Positions 25,288-35,082 of a stretch of DNA of 64,000 nt are shown piece after piece. Made by a program: the position numbers and the translations under genes. Under the pieces are notes generated by a model, which made no database searches, had not been told where the DNA came from, and saw only the letters and a program-made list of their open reading frames with translations. The stretch is from Marinomonas mediterranea MMB-1. Lineage in GTDB: Bacteria; Pseudomonadota; Gammaproteobacteria; Pseudomonadales; Marinomonadaceae. The stretch spans positions 620,001 to 684,000 of the forward strand of contig NC_015276.1 in NCBI RefSeq assembly GCF_000192865.1, read 5' to 3'. Numbering within the stretch: position 1 is the first letter of the stretch; every line of letters begins with the position of its first letter.

Positions 25288-26360
25288 ATGTTGCTATTCG
25301 TACAGATGCTTCATTGTATATAGGTAGTGGTCATGTGATGCGTTGTTTAGTGCTTGCTGATGCATTAAGAAATGTCGGCTATAATGTTGTTTTTTTAACT
25401 CGCCCACAGAAGGGTGACCTTATTAGCATTATTAAACAGCGTGGCTTTGATGTCTTTGAATTAAGCCAACCACTTGAGTGGTTGGTTCCTGAAACAACGT
25501 CAGACTACGCAGCGTGGCTACAAATGGATGAGAATCACGACGCAGAAGAATGTTTAGCTCAGTTTGGGTCAACGGATTTGGTGATTGTTGATCATTACGG
25601 CATTGGTATAAAGTGGCATGAGAAAGTAAAAAAGGCCCGCAGCTGTAAAGTTATGGTTATAGATGACCTTGTTAGACAGCATGACGCCGATTTGATTGTG
25701 GATCAAACATTATTAAGAAGTGTGGACGAGTACCAAAAGCTCAACCCGCATGCAGAAATTTTAGCAGGTACTGATTATGCAATAATACACCCTGATTTTG
25801 CTAAATTTCGCCAAGGAGTCGATAAATTCAAAGCGTTAGAAAATGGATCTAAAGTCTTAATATCTATGGGCGGGATTGATGCTCCTAATGCTACCTTGCA
25901 GGTCTTAAACGCGTTTAAAAAAAAATTGATAGAACCACCTTGTGTTACTGTTTTGCTTAGCGAACGAGCGCCTCATTACAGTCAGGTAAAGTCTTTTGCT
26001 GAGAAAGAACGTTCTTGGATCACGCATATAGATTTTGTAGAAAATATGGCTGAATTCATGTCAGGGTACGATATTGCTATTGGTGCGCCAGGTTCAACTT
26101 CTTGGGAGCGAGCTTGTTTAGGTATACCCAGCATTATTATTCCTATTGCTGAAAATCAAAATATAATTGCTCAGAAGTTGCTAAAGGTAAATGCTGTTAA
26201 AATTGTTACGTTGAGTAATATTCAAAGTGAATTAGTGCCAGCATTAAACGAAATTATAATTCGATGTGATAGTTATAGAGCCTCTAATTTTGCATTATGT
26301 GATGGTGTGGGCTGCTCAAGAGTCGTGAAAAAAATAGAAAGGTGTATGAATCTATGTTAA
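25281..26360 (+). CDS. pseG: UDP-2,4-diacetamido-trideoxy-altropyranose hydrolase
   Basis: Removes UDP from the dideoxy-amino sugar in pseudaminic acid synthesis. A GT-B-fold, MurG-related nucleotidase: N-terminal RTDASLYIGSGHVMRC with the catalytic His of the GxGHxxR-type motif, VIDDLVRQHDADLIVDQTL, and a C-terminal GAPGSTSWERACLGIPS motif that binds the nucleotide. 359 aa matches the family. The start overlaps pseF and the end overlaps the formyltransferase-like gene. Confidence 0.93.
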   Translation: MLNVAIRTDASLYIGSGHVMRCLVLADALRNVGYNVVFLTRPQKGDLISIIKQRGFDVFELSQPLEWLVPETTSDYAAWLQMDENHDAEECLAQFGSTDLVIVDHYGIGIKWHEKVKKARSCKVMVIDDLVRQHDADLIVDQTLLRSVDEYQKLNPHAEILAGTDYAIIHPDFAKFRQGVDKFKALENGSKVLISMGGIDAPNATLQVLNAFKKKLIEPPCVTVLLSERAPHYSQVKSFAEKERSWITHIDFVENMAEFMSGYDIAIGAPGSTSWERACLGIPSIIIPIAENQNIIAQKLLKVNAVKIVTLSNIQSELVPALNEIIIRCDSYRASNFALCDGVGCSRVVKKIERCMNLC

Positions 26361-26995
26361 ATGTGACGTTAATTTGTACTGATAAGAATCATCCTGTTTA
26401 TAAAGAACTTGAAGAGTGGAAAACGCTCAATGAACAAAAGTACTCAATAGAATTACTTACCACCGTCAGTGATATAAATAGAAGTGGGTCGCTGCTTTTT
26501 CTCATATCGTGTAGTGAAATTGTGAAACAATCTCATCGGGATTATTTCGAGCATACGTTAGTGTTACATGCTAGTGATTTACCAAAAGATAGAGGCTGGA
26601 GCCCACATATCTGGGCCGTTATTAATGGTAGAAATAAACTAACTCTTTCTTTATTGGAAGCCGGGGATAAAGTAGATACAGGTGCTATTTGGAAAAAAGT
26701 AGATATTACTCTTGATGGTAGCGAGCTTTATGACGAAATTAATCAAAAATTATTTGATGCTGAGTTGAAGTTAATAACATGGGCATGTGAAAATATAAAT
26801 ACTGCAAAGCCAATGCTTCAAGATGAAATGGCGTCTAACTATCTACGAAAGCGAACACCTTCCGATAGCGAGGTAAATATTAAAAAATCTATAGAAGAGC
26901 AATTTAATTTGTTAAGAGTATGCGATCCAGACCGTTTTCCTGCATATTTTAATATGAACGGTTGTAAGTACAAAATAAAAATAGAGAAATTTTAA
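26354..26995 (+). CDS. Formyltransferase-like protein in the pse locus
   Basis: A 213-aa protein with the formyltransferase pattern LHASDLPKDRGWSPH (about residues 74-88), a catalytic-type His followed by the GWSP segment, and LLEAGDKVDTGAIW, the family's Asp-containing loop. It sits exactly where pathways usually carry PseH, the N-acetyltransferase acting on C4 of the UDP-sugar. I infer that it N-formylates this amine, giving a Pse5Ac7Fo-type product; formylating enzymes in pse clusters are known. AAAGG at 26338-26342 supports ATG 26354 over the upstream GTG at 26342. No folate-cofactor binding residues were verified. Confidence 0.72.
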   Translation: MLNVTLICTDKNHPVYKELEEWKTLNEQKYSIELLTTVSDINRSGSLLFLISCSEIVKQSHRDYFEHTLVLHASDLPKDRGWSPHIWAVINGRNKLTLSLLEAGDKVDTGAIWKKVDITLDGSELYDEINQKLFDAELKLITWACENINTAKPMLQDEMASNYLRKRTPSDSEVNIKKSIEEQFNLLRVCDPDRFPAYFNMNGCKYKIKIEKF

Positions 26996-28045
26996 ATGAA
27001 TGCTTTTATAGAAATCGATGGTAAAAAAATCGGCCCGGACTATGAACCTTATATTATTGCGGAGATGTCCGCCAATCATAATGGCAGTATAGAGAATGCC
27101 TTTAAAATAATGGAGATGGCAAAGGAATGTGGCGCTAATGCTATAAAACTGCAGACATACAGGCCTGATACTATCACAATGAAAAGTGATAATCCAGAGT
27201 TCATGATTAAAGGTGGTTTGTGGGCCGGAAAAACTCTATATGAGCTTTATGAAGACGCTCATATGCCATGGGATTGGCATGAGTTATTATTTGCAAAGGC
27301 AAAAGAAATAGGAATCACTATTTTCAGTTCGCCTTTTGACTTTACCGCGGTTGACCTGCTGGAAAGCTTAGGTGCACCTGCGTACAAGATTGCCTCTTTT
27401 GAAGCGATTGATTTACCACTTATTGAGTATGTAGCCAAAACGGGTAAGCCAATGATTATTTCTACAGGGATGGCGAACGAAGAAGAAATTCTTGAAGCTG
27501 TAGAAACCGCAAAAAATGCGGGATGTAAAGAGCTTGTTGTCTTACATTGTGTCAGCGGCTATCCAGCGCCATCTGAAGATTACAACTTAGCAACGATCCC
27601 AGATATGGCTAATAGGTTTGGCGTACTAACTGGTTTATCTGATCACACAATAGAGAATACAACTGCGATTACGTCGGTTGTATTAGGTGCATGTTTAATT
27701 GAAAAACACGTCACTTTGAACAGAAAGGGTGGTGGACCGGATGATAGTTTTTCTTTAGAGAAGCGTGAATTAATGCAATTGTGTCGAGACAGTAAAATCG
27801 CTTGGAGAGCTCTTGGAAAAGTAAACTACGAACGAAAAGAAAGTGAAAAAGGTAATATGATATTTAGGCGTTCACTTTATGTCGTAAAAGACATTGCTGA
27901 AGGTGAAGAGCTTTCTCATGAAAATGTGAAAAGTATAAGGCCTGGTTATGGGTTGGCTCCGAAACATTATGAAACCGTACTTGGGAAAAAGGCATTGTGT
28001 GAGATTAAGGCAGGCGTCGCCCTCTCCAGTGAAATGTTTGAATAA
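26996..28045 (+). CDS. pseI: Pseudaminic acid synthase
   Basis: NeuB-family synthase that condenses the 2,4-diamido-trideoxy-altrose with phosphoenolpyruvate. Motifs: IIAEMSANHNGSIENA (about residues 19-34), KLQTYRPDT, FSSPFDFTAV, STGMANEEE, HCVSGYPAP and LSDHT, with a C-terminal SAF domain (GEELSHENVKSIRPGYGL). The EMSANHNG and SGYPAP variants are typical of PseI rather than sialic acid synthase. 349 aa. ATG directly follows the preceding stop codon. Confidence 0.94.
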   Translation: MNAFIEIDGKKIGPDYEPYIIAEMSANHNGSIENAFKIMEMAKECGANAIKLQTYRPDTITMKSDNPEFMIKGGLWAGKTLYELYEDAHMPWDWHELLFAKAKEIGITIFSSPFDFTAVDLLESLGAPAYKIASFEAIDLPLIEYVAKTGKPMIISTGMANEEEILEAVETAKNAGCKELVVLHCVSGYPAPSEDYNLATIPDMANRFGVLTGLSDHTIENTTAITSVVLGACLIEKHVTLNRKGGGPDDSFSLEKRELMQLCRDSKIAWRALGKVNYERKESEKGNMIFRRSLYVVKDIAEGEELSHENVKSIRPGYGLAPKHYETVLGKKALCEIKAGVALSSEMFE

Positions 28046-28046
28046 A

Positions 28047-29366
28047 ATGAAAATATTGATATCTATAGACCACAAGTGGAGAGACCTTCCAGGCTATATT
28101 CTTCTGGGAGAGACACTGAAGAAAAAAGGTCATACTGTAGACTATTGTAGAAATGGCTTAGAAAGGTTTTTTGTATATTATCACTGTCCTGATGTTGTTA
28201 TCTGGAATCATGTTTTGGATAAAGGTTCTCAGTTATTAGCCTGCGAACTAAAAAAAAATGGAGTTAAGGTTCTCTTATTGCCAACAGAAGGTATACCGAC
28301 ATTAGTGGGATACAGAGATTTTGCTCATGGTGCTTTTTCTGATTTGTCTGGCGTTTATAAAGCGTATACGTGGAATAGTGAGGCAAAGGTAAGTTTAGAA
28401 AAGAATTCGACGATTTGTAATGACGATATCGCGGTTATTGGTGTGCCCAGATTCGATGTATATCACCCTAAAAACAATTTCATGATAGTTAATAGAGAGG
28501 AGTTTTATAATAGACATGCCCTCAACTTAAACAAGAAGACTATACTTTTTGCTACGAATTTCACGCAGGCTTCATTTTTCAATAAAAACCAGGAGTTTCT
28601 GGAAAAAGATGCTAAGAATCTTGGCTTTGATAAAGTGGTTTCTGATGTGAATGATAATGCAAGAAGAGATTATGAGTCTCGAAGTTACTTCTTAGATAGC
28701 TTGTCTTTAGTTTCTAAAACTTTTTCCGATAGCAATATAATATTGAAACTACATCCTTCAGAAGATCATGCTTTTTATAGTTCTATTATAGACTCTTTTT
28801 CAAATGTAAAAATTATAGAGACCGACTATATCTGGGATGTACTGTTCCATAGTGATATAGAAATAAAAAGGTCTTGTACTACAGGAATTGAATCATGGTT
28901 AATAGATAAACCAACAATAGAGTATCATTTAAATCCGGATGAATGGTATTACTCTGAAGAGCATGCGAGTGGAAGTAGGATTGTTAGAAGTAATGCAGAG
29001 TTAATAGAGGCGATTAAATTTGGTTTGAGTGATAAAGAACGCTTTAATTCGAGCCTTGTTAATCGAAGAAAAAAAGTATTATCGGCTTGGGTTGGGGATT
29101 TCGATGGATGTCGTACACAAAAATTGGCAGAGGATATAGATAAGATTGATTCATATGCGAATTACCCATTAAATTTTAAACGATTAAGAGGTAGTGCAGT
29201 TGCGTATTTGTTGTCTAGTTTTGACTGGATGCTTCATGATATACGTACGTACGGACTTATTGGTAGGTTGACTGGGATCTATATGGATAAACTTGGGCGG
29301 TATGATAAACAGTTTCACTTTAAAGATACTAAAACTTGGACGAAAAAGATTAAAGTCACTGATTAA
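28047..29366 (+). CDS. Putative surface-carbohydrate glycosyltransferase
   Basis: A 439-aa cytoplasmic protein resembling the surface carbohydrate biosynthesis family, with a GT-B-like layout. It starts MKILISIDHKWRDLPGY. It carries ATNFTQASFF, a nucleotide-sugar-site-like LKLHPSEDHAFY and RSCTTGIESWLIDKPTIEY, comparable to the HP...S/TGIE motifs of Kdo-type transferases. The frame is open further upstream, but ATG 28047 follows the pseI stop by one base and is preferred. Its place right after pseI makes it a candidate pseudaminic acid transferase; this is inference. No membrane segments. Confidence 0.65.
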   Translation: MKILISIDHKWRDLPGYILLGETLKKKGHTVDYCRNGLERFFVYYHCPDVVIWNHVLDKGSQLLACELKKNGVKVLLLPTEGIPTLVGYRDFAHGAFSDLSGVYKAYTWNSEAKVSLEKNSTICNDDIAVIGVPRFDVYHPKNNFMIVNREEFYNRHALNLNKKTILFATNFTQASFFNKNQEFLEKDAKNLGFDKVVSDVNDNARRDYESRSYFLDSLSLVSKTFSDSNIILKLHPSEDHAFYSSIIDSFSNVKIIETDYIWDVLFHSDIEIKRSCTTGIESWLIDKPTIEYHLNPDEWYYSEEHASGSRIVRSNAELIEAIKFGLSDKERFNSSLVNRRKKVLSAWVGDFDGCRTQKLAEDIDKIDSYANYPLNFKRLRGSAVAYLLSSFDWMLHDIRTYGLIGRLTGIYMDKLGRYDKQFHFKDTKTWTKKIKVTD

Positions 29367-30919
29367 TGATGATGAAAAATGTGATTAATAAGTTGGTCAG
29401 GAGAGTATTTCCTACTATATGGGCACTTAAGTATGCGTTTAAATATAGGAAGGGAAAAAATAAAGCGATCAGCGATAGCAACGGCGTTGTGCTGTTAGAG
29501 TTCTCATACTCTCTTCCTGTTATCGAATGCTATAGAGTAATTAGCGATGAACTACTTCTTCGATCAGAAGCCAGTGAATTAGAACTTTTTTCATATTCAG
29601 ATGATCGTTATGATAAATATTTTTCATACTTTTCTGTTAAATATTTTTTAATTTATCACCTTTTAGGGTTCAAGTTTAATTTTTCGAATCTGAAATTACC
29701 TTCATGCGCTTCTTTTAGAGATTTAAAAGAAAAATTTTCTAGTAAGCAAGAATTGCTAGGATTTAAATTCGACAGTATTGTTATTGGTGACTTGATATAT
29801 GATACGTATCTAAGGAAGAAAAAGGTATCAACTGTCGATCTTTCAGATGAATATCTATTTTATTTGGTAAAGATAGCTTGTTTTATGGTGACTGATGTGT
29901 CTCGGAATTTAATGCGAAAAAATGTCAAATCTGTTGTATGTGGTGATGTCGCATATATCTACTCAGGTGTTATGGCTAGAGTCGCAATTTCAAAAGAAAT
30001 TCCATGTTACTGTTTTGACGACCGCTCAGGTTTAATTGTCAGAAAAATGGATGAGACCTACTTCAGACGTGCAAAATATTGGAACTACAAAACTGAATTT
30101 CAGTCACTTCCTAACAAGGCAGAGCGTATAGCTCAGGCTCGTTCTTCTATCGAAAGTAGATTAGCTGGAAGTGTCGCTAGTTTATCTTATATGGGAAAAA
30201 GTAGCTTTTCTGCTGCAAGCAAAGATAATAGTGTTCTCGACATTATTTCAAATAATGATAAGCCAACAATAGTTATAATGCTACATTGTTTTTTTGATAG
30301 CCCGCATATATACCGCAATGCCATATTTCCAGACTTTTATGAGTGGTGCAATTATCTACGCGGAGTAATAGAGAGAACAAATTATAACTGGGTTATTAAG
30401 CCTCATCCAAACGGCTTGGCTGGCAACGAAGAAGTAATTTATGCAATTTTCAAGAATACTAGAGCTTTTATATTAGAGCCCGAAGTTAGTAATCTTGATA
30501 TAGTAAACAGTTCTCCAGATCTTGTATTGACGGTCTATGGGACTGTTGCTCATGAGTTTAGTTATTGTGGTATACCTGTTCTGAATGCTGGGGATAACCC
30601 CCATATTGATTACTCATTTTGTATTACAGCAAAAAACATTAATGAATACGATAATTATCTTTTGAATTTATCAGTGTTTTTTGATTTTAAAATTGATAAA
30701 GAAGATATTCTTGAGTTCTACTATATGAACTATTTATCTGAAGATTGTTTGTCTGAAAGATGTCCTTCATATCCTCCTGCTGACTTTATAGATGAGTATA
30801 AGTTAAACTCATTATCTCCAAAAGAAAGGCGACTCTACTATCACTATACAGATGCAACCTTTAAGTATTTTTTAGATAATGAAGTTAAATCGGATGTTGC
30901 ATCAATAATTGAAAGGTAA
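29366..30919 (+). CDS. Putative glycosyltransferase with KxHP motif
   Basis: A 517-aa protein without clear transmembrane segments. I do not recognise a named family. The C-terminal half has VIKPHPNGLAGNEE (about residue 348), then SSPDLVLTVYGTVAHEFSYC and GIPVLNAGDNPH, a layout like capsule (KpsC/KpsS) and Kdo-transferase GT-B enzymes, where the HP motif contacts the CMP sugar. There are three in-frame ATGs (29366, 29369, 29372); the first overlaps the previous stop. The coding strand is AT- and T-rich like the rest of the island. Confidence 0.55.
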   Translation: MMMKNVINKLVRRVFPTIWALKYAFKYRKGKNKAISDSNGVVLLEFSYSLPVIECYRVISDELLLRSEASELELFSYSDDRYDKYFSYFSVKYFLIYHLLGFKFNFSNLKLPSCASFRDLKEKFSSKQELLGFKFDSIVIGDLIYDTYLRKKKVSTVDLSDEYLFYLVKIACFMVTDVSRNLMRKNVKSVVCGDVAYIYSGVMARVAISKEIPCYCFDDRSGLIVRKMDETYFRRAKYWNYKTEFQSLPNKAERIAQARSSIESRLAGSVASLSYMGKSSFSAASKDNSVLDIISNNDKPTIVIMLHCFFDSPHIYRNAIFPDFYEWCNYLRGVIERTNYNWVIKPHPNGLAGNEEVIYAIFKNTRAFILEPEVSNLDIVNSSPDLVLTVYGTVAHEFSYCGIPVLNAGDNPHIDYSFCITAKNINEYDNYLLNLSVFFDFKIDKEDILEFYYMNYLSEDCLSERCPSYPPADFIDEYKLNSLSPKERRLYYHYTDATFKYFLDNEVKSDVASIIER

Positions 30920-30923
30920 AAAA

Positions 30924-32357
30924 TTGCGAAGTTTTTTTAAGGCTAGCTTCTTTACACTTATTCGTTTTTTTTTAGTGAGTGTGCTTTCATTCGTACAGTT
31001 ACCTATTCTAATCGGCGTTTACGGTGCAGAAGGTTTAGGGTATTGGGCTCTTTATCAATCTTTAACTGTAGTAGGAGTTGTATCGTTGTTGGAGTTCGGC
31101 TTATCCGCTTCACTGACGCGATCTTACTCTCTGCTTTCAAAATCAAGAAAAATTTCTTTAATACATAGTGACTTCTCAATAGCAAATACTATATATATTT
31201 TTCTATCTTTTGCGTTGTTTGTGATATATTTAGTGGCGTTGCAGTTTGCTGAGAAACTTAATGATGTATATCTTTTTATTATTTTCTTTTTGGTTCTCCA
31301 GTTTCCCGCCTTTAATCTGAGGGCTTTATTAAGTAGCCAGCTTTATTTTTCATGGATAGCTGTTTGGGATTTGAGTAGAAGTGTACTGATTTTTTTATTT
31401 GTTATTTTTCTTGCATTTTGGGAGGAAATGGAGATTGAATATCTTTTTCTCTTTGATAGTTTTGTAAGCTTTCTAATTTATTGCTTTTTTTATAGACTTT
31501 CCTTATCGAAAGGGTTGCACTCTTCTGGTTTTAGTAGCGTTTCTAAAGATTTCTTTATTAGACATACGGAGATTTCGGGGATAGGCTTTTTTAATCGGCT
31601 GATAGGGATTGTTCACCAATATGGTCCACATTACTTTGCTTTTATATTTATTGGTCCTGCCGGGGCTGGATATTTGAGTGCTTTTCGACGTTTACCATCT
31701 TTTCTAAAGCAGGTGCAAGGAGCTGTCAATAGCGTTGTTCTTCCGTTTGTAGCGCGTCTTGATAGAGGAAAAAAACAAGAAGAAACAATGTATGTTCTTA
31801 CTAAAATTTCCTATTCTGTTTTTTCTGTGTTGTTTTTATTTTTCATTATATTTGTAAAGGAAATATTGCTTCTTTGGCTAGGGGAGGAAAGTTCAGAATA
31901 CTTTTTTTGTGTAGCTGTTCTATTGACAATGCAAACATTAATTTGCCCATTTTTGCCTATTCTTTCAGGTCTTTATGACAAGCGTTATTTATTTTTAAGT
32001 GCTATCTTTTCGTTTGTAAGTGTGGTTTTTTTAGGGTTAAGTCTAGCTTATATTGAAAATGATGTTGCTTTTGTTATGTATGTGATTGCATTGTCGCAAC
32101 TTCCACTGTTCTTTTCCGGTGTTTATTTTTTTAGACAGATCGCAAGGATTAGATTTGGAAAGCTAATAGTAGAAAGTCTTTTCTATATAGTACTTCCATC
32201 TTTCGCTTTGTTTGTGTCTGTTTTTTATGAAGCATTATATGTTAAGTTCGCTTTTTATATCCTATTGATTATTCTGGTTGTAATTTTTCAATATTTTTCA
32301 TTGAACAATCAAATGAAGAATGAACTAAAAGGTTATATCAATTCGAGGTTTTTATGA
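30924..32357 (+). CDS. wzx: Wzx-like polysaccharide flippase
   Basis: A polytopic inner-membrane protein of about 477 aa with about 12 predicted transmembrane segments, of the MATE/MOP polysaccharide-exporter type. N-terminal FVQLPILIGVYGAEGLGYWA resembles the Wzx start (PxxxxxxGxxGxGxxA). It would flip undecaprenyl-linked repeat units across the membrane. GAAAGG at 30911-30916 is spaced 7 nt from TTG 30924, so I prefer this start to the TTG at 30909. It is the only flippase candidate in the locus. Confidence 0.82.
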   Translation: MRSFFKASFFTLIRFFLVSVLSFVQLPILIGVYGAEGLGYWALYQSLTVVGVVSLLEFGLSASLTRSYSLLSKSRKISLIHSDFSIANTIYIFLSFALFVIYLVALQFAEKLNDVYLFIIFFLVLQFPAFNLRALLSSQLYFSWIAVWDLSRSVLIFLFVIFLAFWEEMEIEYLFLFDSFVSFLIYCFFYRLSLSKGLHSSGFSSVSKDFFIRHTEISGIGFFNRLIGIVHQYGPHYFAFIFIGPAGAGYLSAFRRLPSFLKQVQGAVNSVVLPFVARLDRGKKQEETMYVLTKISYSVFSVLFLFFIIFVKEILLLWLGEESSEYFFCVAVLLTMQTLICPFLPILSGLYDKRYLFLSAIFSFVSVVFLGLSLAYIENDVAFVMYVIALSQLPLFFSGVYFFRQIARIRFGKLIVESLFYIVLPSFALFVSVFYEALYVKFAFYILLIILVVIFQYFSLNNQMKNELKGYINSRFL

Positions 32358-33697
32358 ATTTGAGTTTCGATATTGTGTTTGTGCTAATCGCTAAAAGAGA
32401 TTATGGGTTCTTTTCAAAGGTGGCTGATAGGCTGTCATCGCAAGGTAAGTCAATTGCTTTTATTAGCTTCGTTGAATACGACAGTTCAAAGTATCCCATG
32501 TTTTATCCTTTTAAGCATGAGATGAAGGGTAGTTTTGAGGGTATTGAACAAAAACTTTCTTTTTCTTTGAGGGATCTTATTAGACATGATGTTGAGACAT
32601 TTAATGCTTCCCCGTATAGCATGATTGAAAAAGCGGGGAGGTACATAGAGTATATGGATGTGTTTTTCTCAAAGTATAGTGTTGGTTGTGTTATCCAAGA
32701 AATCGGTGGTTTTGTCGCAAACTTGTCAGTATATTATATGGCAAGGAAACACTCTGAAAAACATATATTCATTGAACCTTCTTTTTTTAAAAATAGAGCA
32801 CTTTTTTTGATCGATTCGATAAACCCTCCAGAACTACTCTGTGATGATATAAATATGTCTCCTGAAGTGAAGACATATATGGATAATTATCACTCAAAGC
32901 ATTTAGTGAGTTATTCTGATAAAGATAAGTCGCATTATACTTCTTCATTTGAAAAGTTTTTAAAATATGAGAACTGGAAGGCTTTATCCTCGAAGTTAGT
33001 TGACATTACTACTGGACGTTATACAGAATTTAGATATCCTATTAATCATGTAAAGCGATATGTATCATTTTTTGTCAATGATTTTTTTAGCTCCACATTG
33101 AATTATTACTCCAAGCTCGAGGATGTAGAGGAAGGCTTTATTTATTTTCCTCTACATGTACCAGGGGATTTTCAACTTACTACTCGCGCTCCTGAGTACC
33201 TCGACCAGTTAAAGGTTGTAGAGTATATTCTTAAGTCTGCACCGATAAACAAGCCTGTAGTTATTAAACAGCATCCGGCAATGCGTGGGTCTCTAAGTTG
33301 TTGGGATGTACGGAGGCTTAAGTCGCTTTATAGAAATTTTTTTGTATTGGAATCATCCATTAATAATTATGAAGTGTTGAAAAAAAGTGGGTTGGTGATT
33401 ACTATAAATTCAAAGTCTGGTTTTGAGGCAATGGTTTTAGAGAGGCCTTTAATATGCCTATCCAATACGTTTTATAGTCATCTTCCGGGGGTGAATGTTA
33501 GTTCAATTGATAGACTTAGAAAAGAATTGAATCAAGCTATGTTTCAAGCGAAGGCAACGCTAGTGGATTCTGCTGTGGTCGATTTGTTTCTTCTATCTCT
33601 ATTTGAAAATACGAAAGAATTTAATTTATATAATAACTCGGCTAAGAATCTAGATAAATGCGCTGAGGCAATTGAGGAAGTGTTAAGTTTTGCTTGA
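32354..33697 (+). CDS. Capsule-synthesis-type glycosyltransferase (KpsS-like)
   Basis: A 447-aa cytoplasmic protein with the Capsule_synth (KpsC/KpsS-like) pattern: FIYFPLHVPGDFQLTTR (about residues 266-282), PVVIKQHPAMRG (about 305-316) and VITINSKSGFEAMVLERPLI (about 355-374). In this family the HP and the N-S-x-S-GFEA segments bind CMP-linked acidic sugars. It is therefore a second good candidate for a nonulosonic acid transferase. The ATG overlaps the wzx stop by 4 nt and the end overlaps the Wzy-like gene by 8 nt. Confidence 0.72.
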   Translation: MNLSFDIVFVLIAKRDYGFFSKVADRLSSQGKSIAFISFVEYDSSKYPMFYPFKHEMKGSFEGIEQKLSFSLRDLIRHDVETFNASPYSMIEKAGRYIEYMDVFFSKYSVGCVIQEIGGFVANLSVYYMARKHSEKHIFIEPSFFKNRALFLIDSINPPELLCDDINMSPEVKTYMDNYHSKHLVSYSDKDKSHYTSSFEKFLKYENWKALSSKLVDITTGRYTEFRYPINHVKRYVSFFVNDFFSSTLNYYSKLEDVEEGFIYFPLHVPGDFQLTTRAPEYLDQLKVVEYILKSAPINKPVVIKQHPAMRGSLSCWDVRRLKSLYRNFFVLESSINNYEVLKKSGLVITINSKSGFEAMVLERPLICLSNTFYSHLPGVNVSSIDRLRKELNQAMFQAKATLVDSAVVDLFLLSLFENTKEFNLYNNSAKNLDKCAEAIEEVLSFA

Positions 33698-35024
33698 GTA
33701 TGATTTTAACCAAATTCTATTAGTGCTTACCTCATCGTTACTCTTTATAATTCCTTTTTTATTTTTAATAAATAAAATAGGAGGTGTCGCTTGCATGCTT
33801 ATTTATTATTTTGTTCTCAAGACATGGCAAGGTATGTCAATATTTTTTCTTTCTTTAGATGATTTCTATCTGCTTGAACTGAATCGCTATGTTGGTGACG
33901 GTGGATTCTTATACTTTACTATTTATTATTTTACTTTTTTGGTTTTTATTTTTTTATCTGGTTTTATATTTTCATCAATTGATAATAGTAGATGTTATCC
34001 TTTGTTATCGTCTGGTTTTTTGGTAGGGGGGGGGCGGGATGATTACATTGTTTTGTTTATTATCTTTCTATTCTTTCTGTGTGTAGCTTGTAGTTATTTA
34101 GTTTACCTGCCACCTTTCTTCACGGGGATGCAAAAACACGAGTATTTAGACTTTTACCCAAATACACTTTATTTTATATATTCTAAATATCAAACCTTTA
34201 TCGCTTTTATATTAGGGTTGGTTTTTTTTAGGCTGTCGGTCGCTAAGAAGAAAGTGCGATTTAGTGTTATCTTACTTTTTCTTTCATTTTTTCTGTTGAT
34301 CTTGGCTGGGAATAAGTTTTCTGCGATATTTAATCAGCTCTTTTTCTTTCTAATTCCAGCATCTTTGGTTATGAGGGGGAGAAGCCTAAAAGGCTTTTAT
34401 TTCTTGTCATTTGGGGTAGTTGTTCTAGCTGCTTTATCTTTATTTTTAGGTGTAAAAGTTATGATGGATGTGAAAGGGCTTGCAATTGATGAAGCCCTTC
34501 ATCACTTTGTTCAGCGGGTCTTTGTCCAGCAAGGGCAAATTTTTACAGGAGTGATTGATCGAGTTTATTTGGAAGGTGCCGCAAGCCCCTTGGAAGCTTT
34601 AAACGAGGTTTTTTTAGAGCCTATTGTTCACTCTGTTGGTCATACATCTATATTATTTCTAATGCATAGAGAGCTTGGGGGCGGGGTTTTTGGTGCCATT
34701 GAAGCTGGAAGTCAGTATACAGGAGCTTTTCCTGGGATTTTTTTTGAGTTGTTTGGTGGAGTGGGGGGGTGGGGAGCTTTTATTCTTTATACCATTTTTA
34801 CCCTATATGTTATCAAATGCCTTCTATATACCGTGCTTAGGGGGCATTTTTTGATTGCTATTGGTTTCTTATTTGTTACACAACCGATATTATTGTCATA
34901 TATTAGTGGGAAGTTTGTGTTCCTACTGTCTTTTAACTATTATCTTAAAATTTTATTGTTTTTTATTGTTTTGTTGTCCTATAAGTTATCCGCTTCTCCT
35001 AGAGTTTCTATGAGGTTTAATTAG
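33690..35024 (+). CDS. wzy: Wzy-like O-antigen polymerase
   Basis: A 444-aa inner-membrane protein with about 10-12 hydrophobic segments and no similarity to transporters that I can see. Its position between glycosyltransferases and next to wzx, with a large periplasmic loop (about residues 255-345, containing HHFVQRVFVQQG), suggests the O-unit polymerase. Wzy proteins are poorly conserved, so this call rests on topology and context. The TTG start at 33690 overlaps the end of the preceding gene; GAGG at 33674-33677 is rather far away, so the start is uncertain. Confidence 0.65.
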   Translation: MLEYDFNQILLVLTSSLLFIIPFLFLINKIGGVACMLIYYFVLKTWQGMSIFFLSLDDFYLLELNRYVGDGGFLYFTIYYFTFLVFIFLSGFIFSSIDNSRCYPLLSSGFLVGGGRDDYIVLFIIFLFFLCVACSYLVYLPPFFTGMQKHEYLDFYPNTLYFIYSKYQTFIAFILGLVFFRLSVAKKKVRFSVILLFLSFFLLILAGNKFSAIFNQLFFFLIPASLVMRGRSLKGFYFLSFGVVVLAALSLFLGVKVMMDVKGLAIDEALHHFVQRVFVQQGQIFTGVIDRVYLEGAASPLEALNEVFLEPIVHSVGHTSILFLMHRELGGGVFGAIEAGSQYTGAFPGIFFELFGGVGGWGAFILYTIFTLYVIKCLLYTVLRGHFLIAIGFLFVTQPILLSYISGKFVFLLSFNYYLKILLFFIVLLSYKLSASPRVSMRFN

Positions 35025-35082
35025 GTGTGCCGATACCTATTTTTGTTAATCTAATAAGGTGTTTTTTTATGGAGAGGTTTAA

